Source: Phycisphaerae bacterium
GTDB taxonomy: Bacteria; Planctomycetota; Phycisphaerae; Sedimentisphaerales; SM23-30
NCBI GenBank assembly: GCA_021736565.1
Contig: JAIPFO010000150.1
Span: forward strand, 1-8,448
DNA: 8,448 bases
Direction of reading: 5' to 3'
This document shows positions 1 to 5,796 of this stretch, piece by piece (the first letter of the stretch is position 1; each line of letters begins with the position of its first letter). The translations under genes were made by a program, and so were the position numbers. The notes below the pieces were generated by a model. It was not told the origin of the DNA, ran no database searches, and saw only the letters and a program-made list of their open reading frames with translations.

Positions 1-1456
1 GTTCTGGATCGACGATGACACGAATTTCCCTGCCGGCCTGAATCGCGTATGATTTCTTTACACCTTTGAATTCGTTGGCGATATTTTCAAGATTTTCCAG
101 ACGTTTGATATAACGTTCCAGCGTTTCGCGACTGGCACCCGGTCGCGATGCACTCATCGCATCGGCCGCGGCGATCAACGGCGTATAAGGGGACTCCGCC
201 GCGATGTCGCCATGATGGCCGGCAATGGCATTCAGCACCTCATGCTTTTCATTGAATTTTCGGACCAGGTCCGCGCCGATCTGGGGATGACCGCCTTCCA
301 CTTCATGGTCGACCGCTTTGCCGATGTCATGCAATATCCCGCAACGTCGGGCCAGATTGCCATCGAGTCCCAGCTCTTCGGCCATTACCTGGGCCAGGAA
401 TGCGACCTCCACCGAATGTCGCAGTACATTCTGACCATAACTGGTACGGTAATTCAGGCGGCCCAGGTAGGGCAGTAACTTATTATTTAATCCATTGACA
501 TTGGCTTCCAAAACCACCTTTTTGCCAATATCGTAAATTCGGTTTTCCATTTCTTTTTGGGTTTCTATCACCAGCTCTTCAATGCGAGCCGGGTGGATCC
601 GACCATCCTGAATGAGCTTCTGGAGGCTCTGGCGGGCCACTTCCCGTCGGACCGGGTCAAACGCCGATACGACCACAATACCGGGGGTGTCATCGATAAT
701 CACATCAACCCCGGTGGCCTGTTCAAAGGCCCTGATATTTCTGCCTTCCCGACCGATAACCCGTCCCTTCATTTCATCATTTTCAATATCAACGGTTGAA
801 ACCGTACTATCACAGGTATGCCCGGCAGCATATCGCTGGATCGCGTTGATCGTGATTTCCCGACTGCGAGATTCGGCTTCCTCGGTAGCGCGGGTGACGA
901 TATTCTCGATCAGATTCGACGCTTCGTGTTCCACTTCATCTTCCAGGCGTTTTAATAGAATTTCTCGTGCTTCCCCTTCGGACATCCCTGAACATTTCAA
1001 TAATTGAGCTCTTTGCTCCGCGAGCGTGTTACTCAATTGTTCGTCTTTGTTGGCAATGTCATGTTCGCGGGCGTTAATTTTTTTATCTCGTTTTTCCAGA
1101 GACCTTTCTTTTACCGTCAGGGATTCCCACTTTCGGTCCACAGAATCTTCGCGTTTTGAAAGATGCTTTTCAGATTCCCGCAATTCATTGCGTAAAATCT
1201 GTATTTCTTTTTCAAAGGCCTCTCGCTTCTCCATAATATCTGCTTTGGATTCTAGCTGGGCCGACTTAATGATATTATCAGATTTTAATGTCGCATCATC
1301 GATAATTGTTTTATATTTCTGTTCAGCGGCCTGAATCTTAGATTTCCCCAAAACATTTTGGGTAATCCAGGAGGCAACCGCCCCGGCGAAGCCCGCGACG
1401 ATACCAATTCCTATGGCCGTGCTGTTTTCTACGGCCAACATTAAGATATTCTGCAT
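1..1456 (-). CDS. rny: Ribonuclease Y (3' end off the window)
   Basis: Membrane-anchored endoribonuclease that starts decay and processing of mRNA. The first 485 codons are visible. In order: an N-terminal hydrophobic segment at about residues 12-32 (rich in G, A, I and V); a long charged, Glu/Lys/Arg-rich coiled coil at about 40-190; a KH RNA-binding domain with the motif GRVIGREGRN at 231-240 (GREG loop at 235-238); and an HD phosphohydrolase domain with LRHSVEVAFLAQ (His347), the HD pair in GILHDIGKA (His376-Asp377) and AGHHGD (His414-His415). The sequence breaks off in REIRVIVDPE; from memory of the family (about 520 residues), some 35 C-terminal residues are missing. The start at 1456 is set by AGGAGC nine bases upstream and by the membrane segment following directly. 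A structured repeat copy begins 24 bp upstream of the start codon. Identification is firm: domain order and motifs are all present. Confidence 0.96.
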   Translation of the reverse strand, partial: MQNILMLAVENSTAIGIGIVAGFAGAVASWITQNVLGKSKIQAAEQKYKTIIDDATLKSDNIIKSAQLESKADIMEKREAFEKEIQILRNELRESEKHLSKREDSVDRKWESLTVKERSLEKRDKKINAREHDIANKDEQLSNTLAEQRAQLLKCSGMSEGEAREILLKRLEDEVEHEASNLIENIVTRATEEAESRSREITINAIQRYAAGHTCDSTVSTVDIENDEMKGRVIGREGRNIRAFEQATGVDVIIDDTPGIVVVSAFDPVRREVARQSLQKLIQDGRIHPARIEELVIETQKEMENRIYDIGKKVVLEANVNGLNNKLLPYLGRLNYRTSYGQNVLRHSVEVAFLAQVMAEELGLDGNLARRCGILHDIGKAVDHEVEGGHPQIGADLVRKFNEKHEVLNAIAGHHGDIAAESPYTPLIAAADAMSASRPGASRETLERYIKRLENLENIANEFKGVKKSYAIQAGREIRVIVDPE

Positions 1457-1480
1457 ATTCTTATAGCTCCTGTCTATGGT

Positions 1481-1569
1481 GAGGGTTGCGTCAAAAGTCA
1501 ATGTTCACAAGTAATAACGTTGATTTAATACTGGAATCAACGTGCCACAATACTTTTGACGCCGGCGTC
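1481..1569 (+). repeat. 89-bp structured repeat, copy I-1
   Basis: The outer arms are an 11-bp perfect inverted repeat, GCGTCAAAAGT (1488-1498) and ACTTTTGACGC (1552-1562). A nested inner stem pairs ACGTTGATT (1517-1525) with AATCAACGT (1535-1543) around a nine-base loop. The right end is the palindrome GACGCCGGCGTC (1558-1569). It aligns without gaps to copy I-2 over 82 bp with 62 identities by hand count. It lies just upstream of the rny start codon (1456), so it probably falls in the rny promoter or 5' leader. All repeat copies here are given as plus, meaning the GGCGTC end lies at the higher coordinate. Confidence 0.85.
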
Positions 1570-1791
1570 TATGTAAATGAGCGAATTATTTAACGAACGG
1601 CTTATTCAAATAGACCATCTATATAAAATGTCCGTTAACATTCACTCGTATATTTATACGTACAACGTCCAGAAATCTGGTGTTAAAGAAAAAAGAATTG
1701 CCGAATTAAAATCCTGAAGCGATCTCCGAAAATAATCGCAAGGATGAACTGAGCAGATAGTGTGCAGGAAACTTTCAAAGGGACAGATCCG

Positions 1792-1810
1792 CACGGCCAC
1801 TTCTGCCGTG
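1792..1810. repeat. Small perfect hairpin CACGGC/GCCGTG
   Basis: CACGGC (1792-1797) and GCCGTG (1805-1810) are perfect arms around a seven-base loop. Outside them, GAT and ATC could extend the stem past a three-base bulge. There is no T-tract on either side, so it is not a standard terminator. Its role is unknown. Confidence 0.4.
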
Positions 1811-2180
1811 ATCGTGAATGCTATCACTTCTTTACCCTGTTTCCAGACGGTAGCAACAGAAACTAGATAAGGTATCGAGTTACATGGTATTCAAAGATTC
1901 TCACCGGTCTTAAGGCCTGGGCCTTGCGAATACTCGAACGGTGATCCTGTATTCGCCGTTGTCGCAACAAAATAATGAAACAGCGGAATAGTTATAACTC
2001 TCTAATCCAGAAGGGCTTATAACATTTTTAATTTGAATATTCATCATGCAAAAAGGCTCGGAAACCAATTACTTTTCAGAGAAATATGGCTCGTATTCGA
2101 AAATGGCGTAACCAGATCCCTCTGTTATGTAAATCTAAATACTATCAGGTTCAGTCATTCAACAAATTATGTAAATAACG

Positions 2181-2227
2181 ACGTGTATATAACGTAAAAA
2201 AACGGCTTTACCAGTTATATTACACGT
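2181..2227. repeat. Long, almost perfect inverted repeat (cruciform or RNA hairpin)
   Basis: ACGTGTATATAAC (2181-2193) pairs with GTTATATTACACGT (2214-2227) with one unpaired base. The stem continues through GTAAA (2194-2198) and TTTAC (2207-2211) after a two-base CA bulge, leaving the loop AAAACGGC. That gives about 18 base pairs. It ends 45 bp before repeat copy I-2 but shares no clear sequence with it. No T-tract follows on either strand, so a terminator is not the best reading. Confidence 0.7.
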
Positions 2228-2272
2228 ACTCCTTTCTTCTGCCCAATGAAATCACTGAGCGGTTATTATGAT

Positions 2273-2361
2273 GACGCTCGCGTTAAATGTCAATCTTGAC
2301 AACTGAAAACGTCGATTTAAAGAAAAAATCAACGTTTTACGATTCTTTTAACGCCGGCGTC
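2273..2361 (+). repeat. 89-bp structured repeat, copy I-2
   Basis: The left end GACGCTCGCGTTAAA and the right end TTTAACGCCGGCGTC are inverted copies with 13 of 15 matches. The inner stem pairs 2306-2318 (AAAACGTCGATTT) with 2326-2338 (AAATCAACGTTTT), 12 of 13 positions, around a seven-base loop. The outer pair that is C-G in copy I-1 is T-A here (GCGTT/AACGC instead of GCGTC/GACGC), so both arms changed together. Length and orientation match copy I-1. Confidence 0.85.
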
Positions 2362-2438
2362 AATTATCAGGCGACACGATCAGCCTGTCAGGTTCAACGC
2401 AAAGCACTCGCCGCAAATCTCACCCTAGGGCCATTTTC

Positions 2439-2466
2439 AGCGTCAAAAAGAACTATTCTTGACGCT
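2439..2466. repeat. Inverted repeat AGCGTCAA/TTGACGCT
   Basis: Perfect eight-base arms, AGCGTCAA (2439-2446) and TTGACGCT (2459-2466), flank a twelve-base loop. The arm sequence is the same GCGTCAA/TTGACGC word found at the ends of the 89-bp repeats, so this may be a short derivative of the same family. A T-run begins about 14 bases further right, too far for a typical terminator. Confidence 0.5.
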
Positions 2467-2575
2467 TGGGTCAAAAATGTTTTTTTAGGGAGAAATAGAT
2501 TTTAAGCTAATGCTATATGCTGTAATTTAGGTTATGAGCGCTTTGGGGTCAAGGAAAAACTTTTTTGCAAAAATA

Positions 2576-2614
2576 GTATAAAAGAAAATGGGCAGGCCAG
2601 AATGACCGCCCCAT
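2576..2614 (-). terminator. Probable intrinsic terminator of the glycosyltransferase gene
   Basis: Read on the minus strand, 2614-2588 forms a GC-rich hairpin: ATG-GGGC-GGTCA, loop TTC, TGGCC-T-GCCC-AT, with single-base bulges and one G-T pair. It is followed at once by the T-rich tract TTTTCTTTTATAC (2587-2575). It lies about 90 bases after the stop codon of the glycosyltransferase gene, in the right orientation to end that transcript. Confidence 0.65.
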
Positions 2615-2639
2615 CATTATAAACGCGAAATCCAGGAGG

Positions 2640-2704
2640 GTTTCCCACGTCAAAATAAATGTTGCGTTTGTAAAATCAGCATTTAAGACGCGGGAACTGG
2701 CGTC
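2640..2704 (+). repeat. Shortened repeat copy (F) overlapping the glycosyltransferase stop codon
   Basis: The left end GTTTCCCACGTC (2640-2651) matches GACTCCCACGTC of the upstream copies at 10 of 12 positions and continues with AAAA as they do. The right end reads GACGC, a seven-base interruption, then TGGCGTC (2687-2704). At about 65 bp it is shorter than the 89-bp copies. Its last bases (2703-2704) form part of the TCA that is the TGA stop of the minus-strand gene. Confidence 0.55.
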
Positions 2705-4316
2705 AACTCGTGACCAGGTCATCGCCTTTTTCGTCTTTGCTTCCGGCAGCTTCTTTGAGCGCCATTGGAGCATAGCGAGGTTCAATATAAGTCGGCTCCT
2801 GGCTGAGAATAATGCGATGGAGTAAACCAACCACCACTTTACTGGAATAGTTTTCCAGGACCTTTTTCTGATTAGCCACTACCAGGTTTCGCCGGGCATT
2901 GCGTCGGCGTTCATAGCGAAAAAGCTTCAGCGTGGCATTGAGCGACGCATTGTTTTTGCTCAGGATGAGGCGTAAATAGTCCGGGTCTTCCAGCTTAAGA
3001 ATTTCTTGAAGCCGGTGATCTAGGCCGCCATCCGGCTTCCCTTTGCCAAGGTCAGCATAGTCGCAGCCGTTAACCAGTAACGCTGAGTAGAGATGGTCAA
3101 GCGAAACCCCGGCTTTCATGAAATCAAGGGTTACCGACGGAATATTTCGGCCGATCACGCACTGTCCCAACACCCAGGGCTCGATAAATACAAAGCCAAA
3201 ACCTTCCATGATCGAGGTGCTAATCGTCATTCGGGTGATCGAATACATGTCCGAGACGCCATATTTAACGATTTGAGCCGGATGGTCGATGTCATATTCC
3301 CGGTGCAAGGCAACCATCTCACTGATATCAATGGTCACCGGCAATCTGTTCGTTTCAGTGAACCTCGTAAGTTTATCGCAATAGCGTTTCTCCTCTTCAC
3401 TGCCACCACCTAAAGATACGACCAGGTGGTATTTATCGTCCAGGTCATACTTTTCCTTGAAAGGAGTGACCTTTGAGAGATTATTGAGCATGTGAAGCAG
3501 ATAGATGGATTCTTCGACATTTTTTCGGGGAATCGCTCTGACAGGATAATAGAGAATGGCGGCCTTAGGATCGATCCCTTTTCTCTCTTCCAACTGCTTG
3601 CGAAGAGTCAGGCAGGGGCCCGGGTCGCCGCCTGTTTCGGGATCCAGCATACATTGCGTGGACAGGGAGTCATCTATACAGTTGGGGACATACCACACAC
3701 GCCGAGGTTCAACGCCGTGGTCGAGTAGACGGTAGTAATCGTTAGTATTAATCGCAATATATTCAATGTTGGGGGTCGATGGGTACAATATCTGGTGCCA
3801 GTCAGGCATGTCGGTTGGCATGAACGCCTGGAATTTCTTGACGTTACTAAAATTGGCCGGCCGCTGTTGCGCAAAATCATGCACACGGACAAAGAATCGC
3901 TTATGGGATTTGGCTTGATATTCCCACAGCGTCCAGAGATAAAACGCGTAGGTCACCGATGGATTAATGCCAACCGATAAATTTTCCATGATAACCATGT
4001 CGGCATCGGCAAAGACCTGCTGCAAATGCTCGGCAACGTTGGTGCCATGCCAGATATAATCATGAACACGCTGGATCTGAACGCTCTTGCCCTCAAGGCC
4101 CGGAATACGGTAATCCGGCGAGATCTCCTCGATGTTTTTATAGGATAACCGGTCCGCTTGCCAGGGGAGAAAGGCTTTGATTTCTTTACTGGCCTTGCCA
4201 AAAAGAGTGACCGTCAGTTCGGGGTCTTCCTTGAGCAGCTCAGTAACGGTACGCCATATAACAGTGTTGACCCCATCATAGGCACCGATAGAATAATGTC
4301 CGATGGCTAAATGCAT
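2703..4316 (-). CDS. GT4-type (GT-B fold) glycosyltransferase, acceptor unknown
   Basis: Probable nucleotide-sugar-dependent glycosyltransferase. With the start at 4316 the protein has 537 residues beginning MHLAIGHYSIGAYDGVN, a typical first beta strand plus Gly-containing loop of GT-B enzymes. The C-terminal half carries a likely phosphate-binding RAIPRKN (260-266) and the EX7E signature EGFGFVFIE (Glu371 and Glu379), which contacts the sugar nucleotide in GT4 enzymes. The middle section (about 100-230) is aromatic and unfamiliar. I cannot name donor or product. An in-frame ATG at 4352 would add MTSDVGVQRVCV, but those codons mostly lie in a repeat copy and lack a well-placed ribosome binding site, so I prefer 4316; neither start has a strong one. 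There is no signal peptide or membrane segment, so it is probably cytoplasmic. The gene is bracketed by repeat copies, and its stop codon lies in one. Confidence 0.85.
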   Translation of the reverse strand: MHLAIGHYSIGAYDGVNTVIWRTVTELLKEDPELTVTLFGKASKEIKAFLPWQADRLSYKNIEEISPDYRIPGLEGKSVQIQRVHDYIWHGTNVAEHLQQVFADADMVIMENLSVGINPSVTYAFYLWTLWEYQAKSHKRFFVRVHDFAQQRPANFSNVKKFQAFMPTDMPDWHQILYPSTPNIEYIAINTNDYYRLLDHGVEPRRVWYVPNCIDDSLSTQCMLDPETGGDPGPCLTLRKQLEERKGIDPKAAILYYPVRAIPRKNVEESIYLLHMLNNLSKVTPFKEKYDLDDKYHLVVSLGGGSEEEKRYCDKLTRFTETNRLPVTIDISEMVALHREYDIDHPAQIVKYGVSDMYSITRMTISTSIMEGFGFVFIEPWVLGQCVIGRNIPSVTLDFMKAGVSLDHLYSALLVNGCDYADLGKGKPDGGLDHRLQEILKLEDPDYLRLILSKNNASLNATLKLFRYERRRNARRNLVVANQKKVLENYSSKVVVGLLHRIILSQEPTYIEPRYAPMALKEAAGSKDEKGDDLVTS

Positions 4317-4331
4317 GACACAGACTCTCTG

Positions 4332-4420
4332 GACTCCCACGTCAGAAGTCATTTTACGAATTCTAAATCGCCCTTAAGAGGCGGAAAACGGGCATCAGAA
4401 ATACATATGACGCTGGCGTC
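4332..4420 (+). repeat. 89-bp repeat, copy II-A
   Basis: The left end is GACTCCCACGTCA (4332-4344) and the right end TGACGCTGGCGTC (4408-4420), inverted relative to each other with 10 of 13 matches. The interior holds CGCCCTTAAGAGGCGGAAAA (4369-4388), itself a small CGCC/GGCG hairpin. With its TCTG linker it makes a 93-bp tandem unit with copy II-B: 76 aligned bases from 4326 differ at four positions. Copies of subfamily II share the end design and the internal CGTCAAAAGTCA word with copies I-1 and I-2 but have a different middle. Confidence 0.85.
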
Positions 4421-4424
4421 TCTG

Positions 4425-4502
4425 GACTCCCACGTCAAAAGTCATTTTACGAATTCCAAATCGCCCTTAAGAGGCGGAAAATGGGCATCAAAAACAAGCG
4501 TC
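4425..4502 (+). repeat. Repeat copy II-B, tandem to II-A, right end reduced
   Basis: This is nearly identical to copy II-A for its first 70 bases (GACTCCCACGTCAAAAGT at 4425-4442, CGCCCTTAAGAGGCGGAAAA inside) and is offset by exactly 93 bp. The right end is reduced to AAGCGTC instead of GACGCTGGCGTC. The same four bases, TCTG, stand before both tandem copies. It ends GCGTCAACT, the same junction as copy F at 2700-2708. Confidence 0.8.
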
Positions 4503-4634
4503 AACTATACACAGAACATAGCCAACTTTTAAGCTCAATTCCATATTATTTTTTTTAACGGGTGAGAGATACCGTCATATTTTCTTTAAAACTCGTTTTG
4601 GAGTGCCCAAAGACCGATCGTTAGCCAAAAATTG

Positions 4635-4742
4635 AACTCCCATCCCCATAAATATTCTCACCTTAAAAATCATTTCTCGGCCTTCAAATCGCTCTAGAAT
4701 ATACGGAAAACCGGCGAAAAAAAAACTTATGACCCTGACGTC
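4635..4742 (+). repeat. Degenerate repeat copy (II-D)
   Basis: The order of landmarks is that of copies II-A and II-B: AACTCCCA at the left, then CAAATCGC, then a GCGGAAAA-like ACGGAAAA, then CTTATGACCCTGACGTC at the right (GACCCTGACGTC against GACGCTGGCGTC, 10 of 12). It is about 108 bp long with insertions and many substitutions, so it is probably an old copy. Confidence 0.55.
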
Positions 4743-4871
4743 AATATAAAGTGACTTTTTTTAATAGATGCTTTATTATAGGTAGCTCAGGATTGTCTCG
4801 GCAACCTGATTTGTGTGATTGCGATTGAGTTTTCCCGTTTCTCGGGGTATATCGCTACCATTCAAATTGTT

Positions 4872-4959
4872 GACTCCCATGGCAAAGGCTGATTTGCATT
4901 GTTAAAATCACCCTTAAAGATGCGGAAAATGACTTCAATAAACTTACGACGCTGGCGTC
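4872..4959 (+). repeat. Repeat copy II-E directly upstream of cmk
   Basis: The left end GACTCCCATGGCAAAG, the interior CCCTTAAAGATGCGGAAAAT and the intact right end GACGCTGGCGTC (4948-4959) align with copies II-A and II-B at a length of 88 bp. It ends 42 bp before the cmk start codon, so its right end lies where a -35 region for cmk would be expected. Confidence 0.75.
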
Positions 4960-4969
4960 TTTTTCGTCT

Positions 4970-4975
4970 TATGAT
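4970..4975 (+). promoter_or_regulatory. Possible -10 box for cmk
   Basis: TATGAT matches the TATAAT consensus at five of six positions and lies 26 bases before the cmk ATG, leaving room for a short leader with the GGAGAG ribosome binding site. No good -35 box stands 16-18 bases upstream; that place is taken by the GACGCTGGCGTC end of repeat II-E. Weak call. Confidence 0.25.
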
Positions 4976-5001
4976 CGCCACGTTATGCTGGAGAGATATT
5001 T

Positions 5002-5688
5002 ATGATAGTAACACTGGATGGGCCTGCCGGATCAGGCAAGAGTACTGTCGCCCAGTGCCTTGCCGAAAAACTTGGGGTGACCTACCTGGACACCGGCGCA
5101 ATGTATCGGGCGATTACCTGGGCCGCCCTAAAGGGCCAGTGGCCTTTGGATCATCCAGAGGAACTCGCCAGGCAGGCTCAAAAGTGCAGAATAGATTTTT
5201 TTTGCCATGACAGTCACAGCGATTCTCACGTCAAAAATGACGCGGGTACCCATAAGGGTATTCGGCTTGACGGCCAGGATATTACCAGCCTGATCCGATC
5301 GCCGGAAGTAACCGATGCATCCCATTATATAGCCGGAAATGTGGCGATTCGTGAATTTCTGGTGGACCAGCAGCGGCTCATTGCCCGACAGGCCGGTTCG
5401 CTGGTGACAGAAGGACGCGACCAGGGGACATTAGTTTTTCCGAATGCGGATTATAAATTCTATTTAGATGCAACTGCCGAATGCCGGGCGAAACGTCGCT
5501 ATCGCCAGATGCCCAAAGGCCAGGTTCGCTATGAAGATATACTCAACAGTCAGATTCAACGCGACCAGCGCGACACTGCACGCCTGGTCGGCGCCCTGAA
5601 AACCGCCGACGATGCCATTGTTATCGATACAACCGAAATGACCCTGGAGCAGGTCGTTGAAAAATTATATAAAATTGTAACCCCATAG
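5002..5688 (+). CDS. cmk: Cytidylate kinase with an apparent repeat-derived insertion
   Basis: Phosphorylates CMP and dCMP with ATP in cytosolic pyrimidine nucleotide synthesis. The 228 residues carry the P-loop GPAGSGKST (7-15), the substrate motif LDTGAMYRA (29-37), LIRSPEV (97-103) of the CMP-binding domain, VTEGRDQGTLVFP (135-147, usually EGRDIGT; Gln replaces Ile) and the Arg-rich lid CRAKRRY (161-167), then an R-D/D-R helix and VIDTTEMTLEQV near the end. GGAGAG stands upstream of the ATG at 5002. The odd part is residues 70-83, DSHSDSHVKNDAGT, placed between the strand CRIDFF and IRLDGQDIT. Compared from memory with the Bacillus subtilis enzyme, this interval has about 12 extra residues, and the DNA at 5221-5250 resembles a short version of the neighbouring repeats. 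The catalytic motifs are intact, so the enzyme is probably functional. plsC follows after 108 bp. Confidence 0.95.
   Translation: MIVTLDGPAGSGKSTVAQCLAEKLGVTYLDTGAMYRAITWAALKGQWPLDHPEELARQAQKCRIDFFCHDSHSDSHVKNDAGTHKGIRLDGQDITSLIRSPEVTDASHYIAGNVAIREFLVDQQRLIARQAGSLVTEGRDQGTLVFPNADYKFYLDATAECRAKRRYRQMPKGQVRYEDILNSQIQRDQRDTARLVGALKTADDAIVIDTTEMTLEQVVEKLYKIVTP
5221..5250 (+). repeat. Short repeat remnant in-frame inside cmk
   Basis: GATTCTCACGTC (5221-5232) matches the left end GACTCCCACGTC at 10 of 12 positions, continues with AAAA as in copy II-B, and runs into ATGACGCGGG, which resembles the right-end ATGACGCTGG. So left and right ends appear joined with the middle missing. It is 30 bp, ten codons, and reads DSHVKNDAGT in the frame in which copies II-A and II-B read DSHV[RK]SHFT. 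The match is short, so chance similarity is not excluded. Confidence 0.55.
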
Positions 5689-5700
5689 AATACCTATGGG
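5682..5700 (+). repeat. Hairpin spanning the cmk stop codon
   Basis: CCCATAG (5682-5688) and CTATGGG (5694-5700) are perfect seven-base arms around AATAC; the TAG stop is in the left arm. A second hairpin follows, CGGTTT (5707-5712) with AAACCG (5721-5726), before a mildly T-rich stretch (CCTTCTTTTC). This could be a weak terminator or a 3'-end-protecting structure between cmk and plsC; the T-tract is poor, so I do not call a terminator. Confidence 0.45.
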
Positions 5701-5796
5701 TGGCAGCGGTTTTGCCCGGCAAACCGAGGGCCTTCTTTTCAGGATGGATAACGCCCTTCCAATCAACAAGATATTTTTTATATCCCGGAGTATATT

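Larger units (their letters stand above)
1457..2702. other. 1.25-kb gap without a convincing gene, rich in inverted repeats
   Basis: This AT-rich stretch lies between the start of rny and the end of the glycosyltransferase gene, both on the minus strand. I found no ORF with recognisable motifs or a ribosome binding site; the one plus-strand ORF of note (2287-2505) runs through a repeat and has no family features. It contains two copies of an 89-bp repeat (1481-1569, 2273-2361), one 65-bp relative (2640-2704), a near-perfect long inverted repeat (2181-2227), smaller hairpins at 1792-1810, around 1875-1944 and at 2439-2466, and a terminator at 2576-2614. No tRNA or rRNA was recognised. Confidence 0.7.
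4317..5001. other. Divergent gap filled with four repeat copies
   Basis: This gap separates the minus-strand glycosyltransferase gene from plus-strand cmk. About half of it is made of four same-orientation repeat copies (4332-4420, 4425-4502, 4635-4742, 4872-4959); the rest is AT-rich with several A or T runs. A small plus-strand ORF (4311-4532) crosses the two best copies and encodes the same about 31-residue unit twice; it has no ribosome binding site and is best read as repeat DNA that happens to be open. Promoters for both flanking genes should lie here, but none is strong by eye. Confidence 0.7.

Noticed and set aside
612..1007. 131-codon plus-strand ORF
   Set aside because: It is antisense to rny, Ser/Arg-rich and without motifs; a shadow of the real gene.
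1762..1866. Possible 34-codon small ORF starting with GTG
   Set aside because: There is no ribosome binding site, no recognisable features, and it overlaps a hairpin; chance ORFs of this size are expected.
1912..1944. tRNA-like segment (CTCGAACGGTGATCC)
   Set aside because: No acceptor stem, anticodon arm or proper T-arm pairing could be assembled around it.
2287..2505. 72-codon plus-strand ORF in the long gap
   Set aside because: It begins inside repeat copy I-2, has no ribosome binding site and resembles no protein I know.
2549..2830. 93-codon minus-strand ORF with a hydrophobic tail
   Set aside because: It overlaps the end of the glycosyltransferase gene in another frame and runs through its terminator.
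2640..4420. Integron gene cassette with attC sites around the glycosyltransferase gene
   Set aside because: Repeat size and imperfect symmetry are suggestive, but the ends (GCGTCAA/TTGACGC) do not fit the GTTRRRY/RYYYAAC core sites and no integrase is visible.
4332..4502. CRISPR array
   Set aside because: The two close copies are 93 bp apart with only a four-base linker; there are no regular short repeats with unique spacers and no cas genes.
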